64,000 nucleotides of DNA from Liolophura sinensis (GCF_032854445.1 NC_088297.1:21711127-21775126); one strand, 5' to 3'. Positions 12,801-21,890 are shown, counted from the first letter of the stretch. Translations and numbers: made by a program. Notes: generated from the sequence alone by a model not told the origin.

Positions 12801-15800
12801 AGATTCTCTGCGCCAGAGAGTTGACGAGGCGGTGGAGGTCATCATGTCACATGGCAGGTCAGACTACCAATACCCTAATTCCACAACTATTTCACATCTG
12901 AAACAGCAACTTTCACATCTGAAACAGCAACTTTCACATCTGAAACAGTGCAATTTATGCATATTTTTTGGGATTGGCCAATTTCAGGGCTTCACAAGAA
13001 GTATAATTTTATCAGTCTACACAGAATAATGCCTTCAGGATATGCTTGGATAAACACCTTGCAAACATGGGAAATGGTTGAAGAATTACAATATGTTGAA
13101 GGCATATGTCCACATGGACTTAAAGGGATATATGAAAAGCTTGCCTTTTGTTTCTTAATATGGAGTGTATGATGTGGCCTAACATATAAAAGTACATAAA
13201 GGCTTCTTGGATTTCTTCTAGGGGTGGAAAAACGGCTTTAAGCTACAGTTTTCCTAAATAAGTAGCCTACTTTGATGACGTCAGTGGTGAAAGCTATCAA
13301 AACGACTTTGGGTGGGGGGGGGGGGGGATTTGCTGTTTTGATATTTTCTCATTCTTTTGGTATATCTTCTTTTTTCTTAAAACCATAGTCTTATTCCTCA
13401 TAATGCATCTACCTTTTCTTGTATCCTTTTAGGCTAGAATTTTTAGGGACAGTTTCTCCTGTGTGGCTTAGTTCTTGTCATAAGAAAAATATAGGCAAAG
13501 TCAAGTGTCAGGTAGACTCTGAGTCAGTTTTCTTTTTTTCTAAGAGGCAAGTGAATATTGTAAAGTATTACTTTTGGAGCTGAAACTTGGATTTCTCCAG
13601 TAGGATGTAATTCTACCTTCCAAGCAAACTTCAAAAAGCTTTGTAAGACCAACAGAGCTCATTATCAGGCAAAATGTGTAGTTTTGTCATGGGGAAAACT
13701 TCTGGTCATTTTGCATTCATACTGTGATTTCTGACATAAATCTGAAATGAAAGTGGCATATTTCTGTGGGGGGAAATTTACTGATCCATTAAATGAATAT
13801 AACAGACTGACGCTAACATCATCTTGTGCCCCGCAGAGAAATGAACGCCGACGCTTTGCTGGATCTGGACATCTTCAATCTGTCTGCTGACAAAGCCAAG
13901 AAGACGAGTGTGCCTGATCACCGCAGCGACATGGACGAAGACGATGAAATAGAGGATAATGTCCCCTTGTTTTGGCAGCCGGGAAAACGAGGGTTCTACT
14001 TCCCACGGCCAGGAAAGAATTCACCGGAACGATTAAATGCATTTAGGAATGTTGGCAGGTGAGTTTTGGATTGTTTAATTTGCTGTTGTGTATTGTTATC
14101 TGTAGAAGACAAGACATATTCTTTGAATTTGTTTTTGCAAAATGTTTGTTTCTTTATTATAAAGCTTGTATTGAAGAAAGATTCAAATAGAAAAGTTTGA
14201 TTTTAGAATAGTTTAAAAATTTTTTGGCTACAAATTAAGAAAGTAAAAGAATCGAAAAGTAAAGAAGCTTGATCTTGAAATATTTTTTCCCCATCCTATA
14301 GTTGCAATTTATTTTTATTTACTCTTTTAGTCTAGTTAGTATTTGTCTTCATAGTTCATTGTGGGTGACATAAAGAGGCTTTTATTCCATCATTACAAGA
14401 TATTATCCCTCTCCAAGTTGCAGTATACTTCACATTTTGTGGAAGCTAAAATAATTTAATGTATTTCTTTTGAAAAATCTCTGTTTCATCTTTCATTTAT
14501 TTCATCTTTCAGGATAATAGGCTTGTGTTTACTCCAGAACGAAATGTGTCCGTTATTTTTGACGCGACCGGTCTTTAAATTTATTCTTGGTCGTAAAATC
14601 GGCTGGCACGACCTGGCGTTTTTCGACCCTGTGATGTACGAGAGTTTACGCCAGCTTGTAGTGGATGCACAAACAAAAGACGCCTCCATCATGTTCCAGG
14701 CATTAGACATGAACTTCTGTATAGAGCTTTGTCCTGAAGAGGTGAGATCATTTTTTAATTTTTTAAACCATTCTTCAAAAACAAAAAAATTATTGATACT
14801 AATTTGTTTGTCTGTCACATTTTTCCTCCTGTACATTAGCTCCTTCAAATAGTGTCCAGTTTTGCTAAAATTTTGTGTGCAGGTTCACTTCGTAGTTTCT
14901 CAAAATTTAATTAAATTTGCATATTTAAGAAATTTTGTAATTGTCATCAGTCCTCATTTTCTGTGCAAAAACTGCTCAATTAAACATTATCTCATTTTTA
15001 TAAAATTTCATGAGCAGGTTCATTTTGTGACCCCTCAAGTGAAGTTGAAAAAAACGAGCTGGGTGCATGCAGAACTTGTCAGTGTTTAGCAGGGATATAA
15101 ATTATTTGAAATTTTGTTGTCTTTAAGAGTGTGGTAATGTAAAGCATCATAACCTTAGAAAACATTCTTTTATACATCATTTCAGGTGCAAAAGAATTGA
15201 ATTCTTGCATTTGCTCTCTCAGCTTTGTGATAGTTAACTATTTTGCATTTATCTTCATATGCATGCATTCCTGAAAACAGGAAGTAAACACAGAATTAAT
15301 TTGATTTAAAATAAAAAAAATTGAAAGGGATTTATCTGTTCTTTCACCTGAAATCTTCACATCTTTCTCTTTTGAGATAGGCTGCCTAGTATTCACGGGG
15401 TACAGTGTTTAGCAGCAATCAAATGTCAACCTTTTTGTTCTTTAGGGCGGAGGTCAGGCTGACCTTGTGTCCGGTGGATCATTGGTAGAGGTCACAGCAC
15501 AGAACGTACATGACTACGTCCGTAGGTATGCAGACTTCAGGATGTTCAAGGTTGCACAGAAGGCACTCAAGGTATGGTTATCACACCTCGTACTTGTTTT
15601 CTGAGAGAGTCAGCTTTGTAAAGCAGTAGACCCAAGTTCAGTTCTGACTAATAGCTGGCTGAAGAATTGAAAATTGGCACTTTTGATAGTGCCAGCCATG
15701 ACAAATGTGAATATGCCAAGGTGCTTTGAAGAGACAACATTGTTGTGACAAAAGAGTATGTTGAAAGCAACGGTAACCCGCAACATGCAACAAACAAGAA

Positions 15801-18800
15801 AACCACAATTTGCTCACACTCACCTCTTTTTCTTCTTGTACGCGCAAAATTCATGATGAAGACAATGACAGAACATAGAATGTTGTTGACTTTGGATGTT
15901 AAAATATACTTAAGAGTCTTGAATAAAAATGATTAGAGGATTATTTATTTGATTGGTGTTTACGCCGTACTCCACAATATTTCAATTATACAACGACGGC
16001 CAGCATTATGGTGGGAGGAAACCGGGCACAGTGCGGGGGGAAACCCACAAACATCCGCAGGTTGCTGGAAGACCTTCCCACATATGGCTGGAGAGGAAGC
16101 CAGATCTGGACTTGAATTCACAGCGACTGCACATTAGAGGATTAAGACAGCTGTATATGACACAGTTTCTGAATTACTCTTAGGCCCTTTCAGTATGGAG
16201 TTAAGCCACAATGAAATTTATTGATCCAAATCCTTTGGGCATTGAGTTAATTAGATAAGTGGCACAAAAGCAAGCACAAGGGACAAAAAGCAAAATTGGT
16301 AGTGAGGCGACTTTTCTCTCAAACCTATCCAGAACTTGATTGATACATTGTGTTATGTTGTTTAAACAGCATTTACAGATGGGTGTGTTAGACGTGATCC
16401 CTGCCCACACACTGGAGGGCTTAACCGCAGAGGACCTAAGGCTGCTCCTGAATGGTGTTGGCGACATCAATGTACAGACGCTCATCAGTTACACCTCCTT
16501 CAACGACGAAAGTGGTGAGTCACAGCTTGGCTATTGTCATATTTGGTGTTAGATCTTTTGTGTAAAAAAAAAAAAAAAGGGCCTTGTTTATGGTTTATTT
16601 ATGGCCCTTAAGTGCAACGTATAATAGATGTCTGTAAAAGTATGAAGATGAAAATTAATTGATATAAGAAACGAGATGTCATCATGTTTGAAGCCATTGT
16701 AATCACCTGTGCAGCGGGTGACTTCAGGCTTTTTTGGTATGGTATTTCAGTGAGGCAGCAACAGCTTTAAGGAAAACACTTCTAACAGAAAGTATGTTAA
16801 AAGCAGTAAGAGAAAAAGAAACAAACAAAAAGAAACAATCGGATAGGCTCTGTAAAGAATTGAAGCTTATTATACACTTTCCATGTTTTCCTATCATTTA
16901 ACATTGTGGCAGTTGCTTCGCATGTTTCACATTGCACATCGCAATTATCAAATTTATTCCGTGACACTGTAAATTTTCTCTGCATATTTGTACTTACCCT
17001 TGAGAAATTCATAAAAGAATTACTAGAAGTTAACTACGTTAAATTTTTGTGTCAAATTTTCATTTTTGGTTATTAAAGTTTGCTCCTTAGTTAAAATAAT
17101 TAATGTTTATTGTATAATAAATAGGTTGTTGAATAAATATGTGCTGATGTAAATTTGTAAATAAAACACCACATATTCATTCAATAACTTAAAAAGATGA
17201 AGTCAACATATGGGTTGTGAAATAACTGAATCAGTTGTGAATTAACTGAAATGAGTTGTAAAATAACTGAAATGAGTTGTGAAATAACTGAATGAGTTGT
17301 GATAGAATGAGTTGTGAAATAACTGAATGGGTTGTGAAATAACTGAATGGGTGGTGAAATAACTGAATGAGACATGAAATAACTGAATGGGTGGTGAAAT
17401 AACTGAATGAGTCGTGAAATAACTGAATGGGTTGTGAAATAACTTAATGAGTTGTGAAATAACTGAAATGAGTATTACATGTATTTGAAGGAGCAGTTTA
17501 GTATGGCCTGTTATTTTCTTGCCTATTGTAGGTGAGAACAGCGAGAAGGTTCAGAGGTTCAAGCGTTGGTTCTGGTCGGTGGTGGAGAAAATGAACAATC
17601 ATGAACGCCAGGATCTGGTAAGTCTGGCAGGTCTGAGGCTAGTACTAACATCCATGAACGCCAGGATCTGGTAAGTCTGGCAGGTCTGAGGCTAGTACTA
17701 ACAGCCATGAACACCAGGATCTGGTAAGTCTGGCAGGTCTGAGGCTAGTACTAACAGCCATGAATGCCAGGATCTCTGAAATCTGGTAGGTCTGAGGCTG
17801 GTACTAACAGCCATAAAAGTCAGGATCTGGTAAATCTGGCAGGTCTGAGGCTAGTACTAACATCCATCAATGCCAGGATCTGGTAAGTCTGGCACATCTG
17901 TAGCTAGTACTATGGCTACCAAGAGTGTGCCAATCTACCATATTTTGTTATTTTTATGCTGTGTGTTTTGATATATCATGGGTGAATAAAAATTCCAGCC
18001 AATCCCCTGGTTGTCTGTGGAATGCCATTAGCTCATCTCTAGCAGGCTTTCAGTTAACTATCGCCTGGATTTCATCTACATCAAAAGCCTTTTTTCCTGG
18101 CATAGACAGACTGTTTGTACATGTATTTTGTTGGAATTTTAGAATTCGTTGGTGACTGGTTAAGGCTAGTGTGGGATTGACCAAAAATTCTGATTCCTCG
18201 TTTGTGCTGTTCAGTTAAATATGCTTTTCTCGGGTCAGCAGGGGTCAAGATGTTTGGTCATTCCCTGGTTTTTAAGAGCACAAAATGAGAACGATGACCA
18301 GAAAGTGAGCACAGGTCATTGTAAAAAAAATATAAATATTCCTGATTTCAGACACATGAATGATTGTTTGTTGTATATCACTCACTTGCATCTTTCTAAG
18401 TTGAATCTAACACATTTCACACCATTAAAGCATTTTTGATAATCCTAAATTTTTGTCAAGGCCATCACACTGATCGGCTTGAAATGTCAATCATATTGAC
18501 CTCTGGTCTGCATGACTTACCTTGGGCCGTTAACAAAGAACAAGAAGTACAGGCTATGAATAAAACGGTTATTCCTCACTTGACAGTCAGTTTAACAGGA
18601 TAGGTACAGAAATCATCTGTTTGGTTTCGGTATACTTTCAGTGGTTATGCCTTTGGTTTGGCATGCATTCTTGAGAATCTGGAGCAAGGACAAGAAGAAA
18701 TAAATAAATTGACAAATATGGCAATAAAGAGTATAAAAAAAAGGTATAACACCACGCCATGTGTATTTATCATCTATGTGTCTTGCAGGTTTATTTCTGG

Positions 18801-19001
18801 ACGTCAAGCCCAGCCTTACCGGCCAGTGAGGAAGGGTTCCAGCCCATGCCTAGTATTACAATACGGCCAGCAGATGACGATCATCTACCTACAGCCAACA
18901 CGTGTATATCACGCCTGTATATTCCACTCTACTCTACCAAGCTCATCCTGAAGAGCAAGCTGCTGCTGGCCATTAAAACAAAAGCCTTCGGCTTTGTTTG
19001 A
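676..19001 (+). CDS. UBR5: UBR5 / EDD / hyperplastic discs, HECT-type E3 ubiquitin-protein ligase (3' part, 17 exons)
   Basis: UBR5 is a large, mainly nuclear HECT E3 ligase. Its MLLE domain binds PAM2-type peptides and its C-terminal HECT domain takes ubiquitin on a cysteine before passing it to substrate. Seventeen exons with GT-AG borders and matching phases encode about 1,315 residues that align in order with vertebrate UBR5: a linker with the GLIYIDP block, the RSHNDEHSD and [10 protein letters not shown] blocks, the LLLGRWRL segment, the MLLE core ([16 protein letters not shown]) and the complete HECT fold, ending IKTKAFGFV then TGA. Exons: 676-822, 1637-1804, 2840-3087, 4198-4483, 4706-5789, 6847-7008, 7440-7646, 7971-8149, 9821-9887, 11928-12175, 12727-12857, 13837-14058, 14513-14741, 15446-15571, 16370-16514, 17532-17617, 18789-19001. 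The N-terminal UBA and UBR-box part is upstream of the window. Exons 7 and 8 of this list each lack one base relative to the conserved frame. Identification is by remembered family sequence and is very secure. Confidence 0.97.
823..1636 (+). other. UBR5 intron, no recognised element
   Basis: Ordinary AT-rich intron with a T run near 1098. I see no repeat or gene. Confidence 0.6.
1637..1804 (+). CDS. UBR5: UBR5 exon (MQWAIR segment)
   Basis: Acceptor TTGACAG, donor GTGAGT, phase 1 at both ends. It encodes the [12 protein letters not shown] stretch seen in UBR5 orthologues, then a low-complexity Ser/Thr-rich tail. Confidence 0.9.
2030..2162 (+). repeat. Rep-F dispersed repeat, single copy
   Basis: It shares the order CATCCAATG, AAAAGTAAC, GGTGGCATCTTAA, GTAC and GATATTCCA with the tandem copies at 8320-9260 and at 35195-35560. 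It is diverged. Confidence 0.6.
2163..2458 (+). mobile_element. SINE-B copy in UBR5 intron
   Basis: The order GGTCATACCAAAGACTTT, then GGATTGGTCAGCCCG, then GTGTATGTACACAC, then CATATGACTAAAAAATTGTT, ends in ACGACATTAAACCCGAAGC and a CATA-repeat tail. The same order recurs at 24303, 34484 and 42525. The ACGTTAAACCCCAAGCA end is a widespread molluscan repeat motif. Confidence 0.75.
2524..2772 (-). mobile_element. SINE-A copy in UBR5 intron
   Basis: Read on the minus strand it has a tRNA-like head, then the conserved body, then a TAAATAAATAAATA tail. It is flanked by GTATAATTTT (2514-2523) and GTATCATTTT (2773-2782), a near-perfect target-site duplication. Confidence 0.85.
2840..3087 (+). CDS. 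UBR5: UBR5 exon (GLIYIDP block)
   Basis: Acceptor TGTTGACAG, donor GTGGGT, ending in phase 0. It encodes the conserved [14 protein letters not shown] block and a helical segment with the order of the vertebrate protein ([13 protein letters not shown]). Confidence 0.93.
3088..4197 (+). other. UBR5 intron, no recognised element
   Basis: About 1.1 kb of unique-looking intron with a short GTCAGTCA run near 3445. I see no known mobile element. Confidence 0.55.
4198..4483 (+). CDS. UBR5: UBR5 exon (MDSTEAQLR block)
   Basis: Acceptor CTTGTAG, donor GTATGT, ending in phase 1. It encodes [13 protein letters not shown] and the highly conserved [16 protein letters not shown] block, then a Gln/Pro/Thr-rich stretch and [11 protein letters not shown]. 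Confidence 0.94.
4706..5789 (+). CDS. UBR5: UBR5 long exon ([12 protein letters not shown] to Ser/Pro-rich linker)
   Basis: At 1,084 bp this is the longest exon in the window. Acceptor TTTTACAG, donor GTAAGA, ending in phase 2. It begins with the conserved [18 protein letters not shown] block, continues through [12 protein letters not shown], an acidic region, [16 protein letters not shown] and [13 protein letters not shown], then has a long Ser/Thr/Gln/Pro-rich tail of low conservation, probably disordered. Confidence 0.96.
5790..6846 (+). other. UBR5 intron, no recognised element
   Basis: AT-rich intron with an A-rich run at 5879-5908. No repeat family from elsewhere in the window is visible. 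Confidence 0.55.
6847..7008 (+). CDS. UBR5: UBR5 exon (linker)
   Basis: Acceptor TTTTACAAG, donor GTTAGT, phase 2 to phase 2. The reading frame is continuous with both neighbouring exons ([16 protein letters not shown]). It is a low-complexity linker between the long exon and the conserved LLLGRWRL segment, supported mainly by splice sites and phase. Confidence 0.75.
7440..7646 (+). CDS. UBR5: UBR5 exon with one-base frameshift (LLLGRWRL segment)
   Basis: Acceptor TTTTGCAG, donor GTTTGC (weak). It encodes [17 protein letters not shown] in one frame. From 7506 the homology continues in the next frame ([13 protein letters not shown], then [16 protein letters not shown]) to the exon end. One base is missing between 7503 and 7506, where family members read Leu-Phe-Gly-Arg. 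See findings. Confidence 0.9.
7971..8149 (+). CDS. UBR5: UBR5 exon with one-base frameshift ([15 protein letters not shown])
   Basis: Acceptor CAAAAAG, donor GTAAAA, phase 0 to phase 0 once one missing base is allowed for. It starts [17 protein letters not shown]. The homology then switches frame after the AAC codon at 8031-8033 and resumes as the [18 protein letters not shown] segment and FYTAIAQ. See findings. Confidence 0.9.
8320..9260 (+). repeat. Rep-F tandem array in UBR5 intron
   Basis: Five to six diverged units of about 170-182 bp each carry GTTAAACAAA, TATCTTAAAA-GTACTG, TATTGAGCTCAGG, ACACATGTAGGGCACAAT and GTTAAATACTGTAA. Unit starts are near 8393, 8571, 8730, 8874 and 9056. The array begins about 170 bp after a UBR5 donor and lies in the intron before the exon at 9821. 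Confidence 0.85.
9821..9887 (+). CDS. UBR5: UBR5 short exon
   Basis: Acceptor CCATTTTCAG, donor GTGAGT, ending in phase 1. It encodes [13 protein letters not shown], matching the family's conserved FLSNEKLPNLE position directly after the AIAQ end of the previous exon. Confidence 0.9.
9930..10405 (+). mobile_element. MITE-E copy split by a SINE-A insertion
   Basis: The left part (9930-9985: TTTCAGTGTAATTTATG) and right part (10260-10405: TTGGTCAATTTCAGGGC, CACAAAAAGTATAATTTTA, AATAATGCCTTCAGAATAT) join into the same element seen at 27094 and 30013. SINE-A sits between them. Confidence 0.8.
9986..10259 (-). mobile_element. SINE-A copy nested in MITE-E, with target-site duplication
   Basis: A full-length minus-strand SINE-A starts (plus strand) with TTATTTATTTGATTGGTG and ends with the tRNA-like head (TGAGCCACGGAGGCCCC). 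It is bordered by TTTTGATTTGAT at 9974-9985 and 10260-10271, an exact 12-bp duplication. A short internal duplication (GACCTTCCCACTTAC twice) lies near 10130. Confidence 0.92.
10406..11927 (+). other. UBR5 intron, no recognised element
   Basis: About 1.5 kb. A tRNA-like stretch near 10425-10480 (GGCCGCGATGGTTGAAGC) may be a decayed SINE head. A short TTTATTTCA-based repeat lies at 11705-11780. Nothing coding is seen. Confidence 0.45.
11928..12175 (+). CDS. UBR5: UBR5 exon (Arg/Glu/Ser-rich, GERLYPKV)
   Basis: Acceptor CTTGTACAG, donor GTAAGT, ending in phase 0. It encodes [10 protein letters not shown], an [14 protein letters not shown] basic stretch, a variable linker, and the conserved [19 protein letters not shown] block that leads into the MLLE domain. 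Confidence 0.95.
12727..12857 (+). CDS. UBR5: UBR5 exon, MLLE/PABC domain core
   Basis: Acceptor TTTTTCAG, donor GTCAGA, ending in phase 2. It encodes [18 protein letters not shown], the PABC/MLLE peptide-binding helix that UBR5 shares with poly(A)-binding protein, then [16 protein letters not shown] 21-bp triplicate starts 32 bp past the donor. Confidence 0.97.
12890..12950 (+). repeat. 21-bp triplicate next to a splice donor
   Basis: Three units beginning TTTCACATCTGAAACAG start 32 bp after the UBR5 donor at 12858 and run straight into a MITE-E fragment. Confidence 0.9.
12946..13095 (+). mobile_element. MITE-E copy, truncated
   Basis: It contains AGTGCAATTTATGCATATTT, GGCCAATTTCAGGGCTTC, TATAATTTTATCAGTC, AATAATGCCTTCAGGATA and GTTGAAGAATTACA, in the same order as the full copies. 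The left end and part of the middle are missing. Confidence 0.8.
13096..13836 (+). other. UBR5 intron, unassigned
   Basis: It contains a G run at about 13311-13327 and no identified repeat family. Confidence 0.5.
13837..14058 (+). CDS. UBR5: UBR5 exon, entry to HECT domain
   Basis: Acceptor CCCCGCAG, donor GTGAGT, phase 2 to phase 2. It encodes an acidic [11 protein letters not shown] stretch and the conserved [18 protein letters not shown] block, then [10 protein letters not shown], the start of the HECT N-lobe. Confidence 0.96.
14513..14741 (+). CDS. UBR5: UBR5 exon, HECT N-lobe
   Basis: Acceptor TCTTTCAG, donor GTGAGA, ending in phase 0. It encodes [15 protein letters not shown], then [20 protein letters not shown], a hallmark of UBR5-type HECT N-lobes. 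Confidence 0.97.
14742..15445 (+). other. UBR5 intron, unassigned
   Basis: AT-rich intron. The motif CAGGTTCA-TT-GT recurs near 14880 and 15016, suggesting a decayed local duplication. Nothing else is recognised. Confidence 0.4.
15446..15571 (+). CDS. UBR5: UBR5 exon, HECT N-lobe
   Basis: Acceptor TTCTTTAG, donor GTATGG, 42 codons in phase 0. It encodes [12 protein letters not shown] and [18 protein letters not shown], matching the family's QVELIPNG and NVYEYVRKYAEHRM order. Confidence 0.96.
15944..16132 (-). mobile_element. SINE-A copy, head-truncated, with target-site duplication
   Basis: Minus-strand SINE-A lacking the tRNA-like head. It is flanked by exact ATTAGAGGATTA copies at 15932-15943 and 16133-16144, so the truncation happened at insertion. 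Confidence 0.92.
16370..16514 (+). CDS. UBR5: UBR5 exon, HECT lobe interface
   Basis: Acceptor TTTAAACAG, donor GTGAGT, ending in phase 1. It encodes [20 protein letters not shown], then [23 protein letters not shown], a conserved HECT segment. Confidence 0.97.
17205..17472 (+). repeat. 20-bp minisatellite in UBR5 intron
   Basis: About 13 units of GTTGTGAAATAACTGAATGA with point changes end about 60 bp before the acceptor of the exon at 17532. Confidence 0.92.
17532..17617 (+). CDS. UBR5: UBR5 penultimate exon, HECT C-lobe entry
   Basis: Acceptor TATTGTAG, donor GTAAGT, ending in phase 0. It encodes [20 protein letters not shown] and NHERQDL. The last bases of the exon and its donor are the first unit of a 53-bp tandem array that continues into the intron. 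Confidence 0.96.
17596..17905 (+). repeat. 53-bp tandem array carrying an exon end and its splice donor (UBR5)
   Basis: Six units exactly 53 bp apart (CCAGGATCTG starting at 17608, 17661, 17714, 17767, 17820 with one change, and 17873). The first unit is the end of the UBR5 exon plus its GTAAGT donor. Units 2, 3 and 6 keep GGATCTG followed by GTAAGT, unit 5 has GTAAAT and unit 4 has lost the donor. See findings. Confidence 0.95.
17906..18788 (+). other. UBR5 last intron, unassigned
   Basis: No repeat family or coding sequence recognised. Confidence 0.5.
18789..19001 (+). CDS. UBR5: UBR5 last exon, HECT C-lobe with catalytic Cys
   Basis: The acceptor TCTTGCAG ends at 18788. It encodes [18 protein letters not shown], then [16 protein letters not shown], in which the Cys codon at 18903-18905 is the thioester cysteine of the HECT family. 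The terminal IKTKAFGFV is followed by TGA at 18999-19001. Confidence 0.98.
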   Translation, partial: VYFWTSSPALPASEEGFQPMPSITIRPADDDHLPTANTCISRLYIPLYSTKLILKSKLLLAIKTKAFGFV

Positions 19002-21005
19002 AGGAGATTTGAGACTTTGCAATATGGAGGATTTGTGGAATAAATGATATCTGAATGCCACTTGAAAGCTCCAACCAAGGGAGATACGCTGGGAGTGTAA
19101 TGTCCAGGTCTAGGAAAATCCAGTGTCTAGCTGGTGGATTCCTGCTTCTGCAGAAAACAGTGAAGAGGTCTTACAAGGGACATAACTGCAGCCGGAACTG
19201 TTGTAAAAGCTTTTCGTTTCAACCTTGTTATGCTGTTCTCCCTGTATTTTGTCAAGTTTAGTATTGGAGTGGGGGAATGTTATTCGTGTGGAGAAAAAGC
19301 TGATAGCTATTATGACTGACTAAAGGATCAATTCGTATTTTTGTCAAGTCTTCGATTTTGGAGGCTTCACTAGTACATGAACCACAATCTCTGACCAATC
19401 ATGTTCTGGATACTGAAACAAACTGTGTTTGTTACAATGATTGTCATTGGCTATATATGTTTGATGATGGGGTCTTTCTACAGCAAGCAGCCAATACTTT
19501 GAACAATGGATCAGTTTTCAGTCAGAATGTTTGTGCCTTGTTTTATTTATGTCCAAGCATATGTGCAGAATTGTGAAAAGCTGAAAGAAAGGGCTTGTTT
19601 TGTTTTGAATTCTAGCTACCTTTATTTACCTTGAGGTACAAGTTTTAAGTGTCTTTAAATTTGAGAGAGACGAACAGTGTTATAAAGCCATCATGTGTTC
19701 TATTAAATTACCATTTTACGGAGACTTCAAAACTTTGCCATCCAAAATTCTTAAATGAAATGCACAAATTCCTTTTACGTGGCAGTTGAAATTCAAGTTA
19801 ATTGAGATAGTGTGATCAGTTATCAATTTATAGACAAGGCTTTTTTGGCTAAGTGCAAAGATGGTGTTAATCGCTGAATTTACAATTAAATTTAAACGTT
19901 AAGTGTTGGATATCTTCTGGTTTGCTGTGAAGAATCTTGCAGTAACTGATTCAGTTGTCAGCTGTGTTGGTGTGGTATTTTTTACCAGAAAAAAAAGTGA
20001 CAAGAAACATTTGTCTAGACTTCCACTTTGTAACTGTCTGGAAAGGAAACTTGCTGTTGGCATCAATGGTTCCATGGGATTGACACTTGTCAGGGCCATA
20101 TCTAGAACCATTTTAGTTCTGGAAAACATTTGGGCTCCCAAACGGTTACATTGAGCTCAATACAAGCTCAAGCTATTACATGTACATGTAAATTGAACAA
20201 AAGATGTGATGGCTTACCAATAAAAAATTTAGTTTTCATACAAACTTCTTTCATCCACAGACTTTAAAGCCATCAGAAAGAATCATTTGAGTTGCAGTTT
20301 GTAGCATTTTCAAGTTTAGGATCAGAGCCTTTAGTTTTTTTGTTTTTTTTTTTAGATATGGCCCTGGTTCTGCCATCTCTGAACCAGCCTTAATTCAGTC
20401 TTACAGATTAATCAAGGTTCTGTGTGTATTGTAAGTTAGTCATTTCTAGCAAAAACGGAGAATAGATATTACACCTCAAATCAGAAGCCTGGAAATAGAT
20501 GTAAGCTCAAACTATGTATGGAAATTACTTCAATCTGTTAACACTGACGACACAGGTAGGTTCAGAAAAATCCCAGATAAATTTCGGTTTGTACGAAAGT
20601 TTCAGTGTGAAGTTCACTTTCTTCTAAATGTCATATCCATATTATCAAATGTTCTTTGAAAGAAGTAAATCAGTTCTGGTTTTGAAAAGTAACTGAAATC
20701 ATTTATGTTTCTCTCTGAATTAGGCATCTTCTCAATAAATAATGGAACTGTCAAATGGCCATGTTAAAATCTATGTTAATTTTGTAGTCCTCGCTATGAT
20801 GTGTTCTCATCTTTTTCCCCATTTCATCAGTGTTGTAGAAGTAAATTTGTTTCATGAAATGAAAATTGGGGTACAAGGTGACTTCATGTATATCTGTTGC
20901 TCGAATGAAATCAAGATGGCTGACTGTAGTCCTGTTAACCGGCAACTCATGTGGCTACAATGTGATTCTCTTTAAGTCATCAAATGAATAAAGTATCAGA
21001 AAAAA
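19002..21005 (+). other. UBR5: UBR5 3' untranslated region (probable)
   Basis: About 2 kb of moderately AT-rich DNA without recognisable coding or interspersed repeats follows the stop codon. AATAAA hexamers occur near 19039 and 20219, and the most distal at 20987. The extent is inferred from that distal signal. Confidence 0.5.
20987..20992 (+). terminator. UBR5: Candidate UBR5 poly(A) signal
   Basis: AATAAA, followed about 8 bases later by an A run and then T-rich sequence, is the last canonical hexamer before Rep-F and MITE-E repeats begin. Earlier hexamers may also be used. Confidence 0.45.
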
Positions 21006-21064
21006 ATGCAATTTCGTCTGTTTTTCTTCATATTTCATATTTAGGTCACCTGTACAATGTATTT

Positions 21065-21145
21065 ATTTTATTCCAGTAACTGTTAAAGTAAGTGTAAGGC
21101 GAATGTTAATACTACATGTGTTGAGCTGAGATTGTGCATACATAC
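21065..21145 (+). repeat. Rep-F fragment
   Basis: GTAACTGTTAAAGTAAGTG and TGTTGAGCTGAGATTGTGCA resemble part of the Rep-F unit at 8320-9260. Confidence 0.45.
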
Positions 21146-21147
21146 AC

Positions 21148-21372
21148 TGAAATTCTTCAACCTTTTTGCATGATTGCCAGGTGTATATTCAGTAATATTC
21201 TAAAGGCTTTATTCTGTGTTGACTGATAAAATTATACTTTTTATGAAGCCCTGACACTGGGTGATTCAACCAATGTAGTTTTGTCTCTGAAATCAAATTA
21301 GAAATGTGCATAAATTGTACTGAAGTTTGCTCTTTCATATGCGAAAAGGTTGAGAAATTAAAATGCATGTAG
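21148..21372 (-). mobile_element. MITE-E copy
   Basis: A complete minus-strand copy with visible terminal inverted repeats: AAATTCTTCAACCTTTTTGC on the left and GCGAAAAGGTTGAGAAATT on the right. The interior carries ATTCTGTGTTGACTGATAAA and GTGCATAAATTGTACTGAA, the reverse complement of the copies at 27094 and 30013. Confidence 0.85.
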
Positions 21373-21726
21373 AAATTGTTTGCAACCAAATTGAAATTAA
21401 TATTAAGCTAATTCTGCAGGTGGAAATGTGAGTTGCTAGTCACAGGTTGGTGGTTACTCGAGAAGCTTTATTATACAGTAAATCTAAAACCTCTAAAGCG
21501 AGTTTTTTAAACAGAATAATACTGGCAGAAGTGTTAAATCCAGAAGGAAGATACGAGCCAAGATACTGGTACTATAGAATGATGCCTCCCTTCGCTTATT
21601 TGACATATTTTTGGGGGATTTATCTGGACTTACTTACTTTGGTGTTAGTGAATGACTGGGTCTTGGGTCATACTTTATGCTTCAGCCAGGACACAGAAAG
21701 CACTATGTTAGAAGTAGAAGGCCTAT
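21373..21726. other. Intergenic, unassigned
   Basis: Nothing recognisable apart from ordinary AT-rich DNA. Confidence 0.4.
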
Positions 21727-21890
21727 TGTAATTCTTCAACCTTTGTGCTTGTTTCCAATGTCTGTTTTTTTTTTTTTTTTGCTTGTTTGTTTTTTTCAAG
21801 CATATTCTCAAGGCATTATTCTGTGTTGACTGATAAAATTATTCTTTTTGCACCGACATTTTCTTTTTCATATGTGAATAAATTTTATGG
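21727..21890 (-). mobile_element. MITE-E copy, internally deleted
   Basis: It starts TAATTCTTCAACCTTTGTGC, then a T run, then AAGGCATTATTCTGTGTTG and TCATATGTGAATAAA. This is the same order as the copy at 21148 but lacks the middle. Confidence 0.7.

Noticed and set aside
17596-17905. CRISPR-like regular repeat spacing
   Set aside because: Units are contiguous tandem copies without unique spacers, in a eukaryotic intron.
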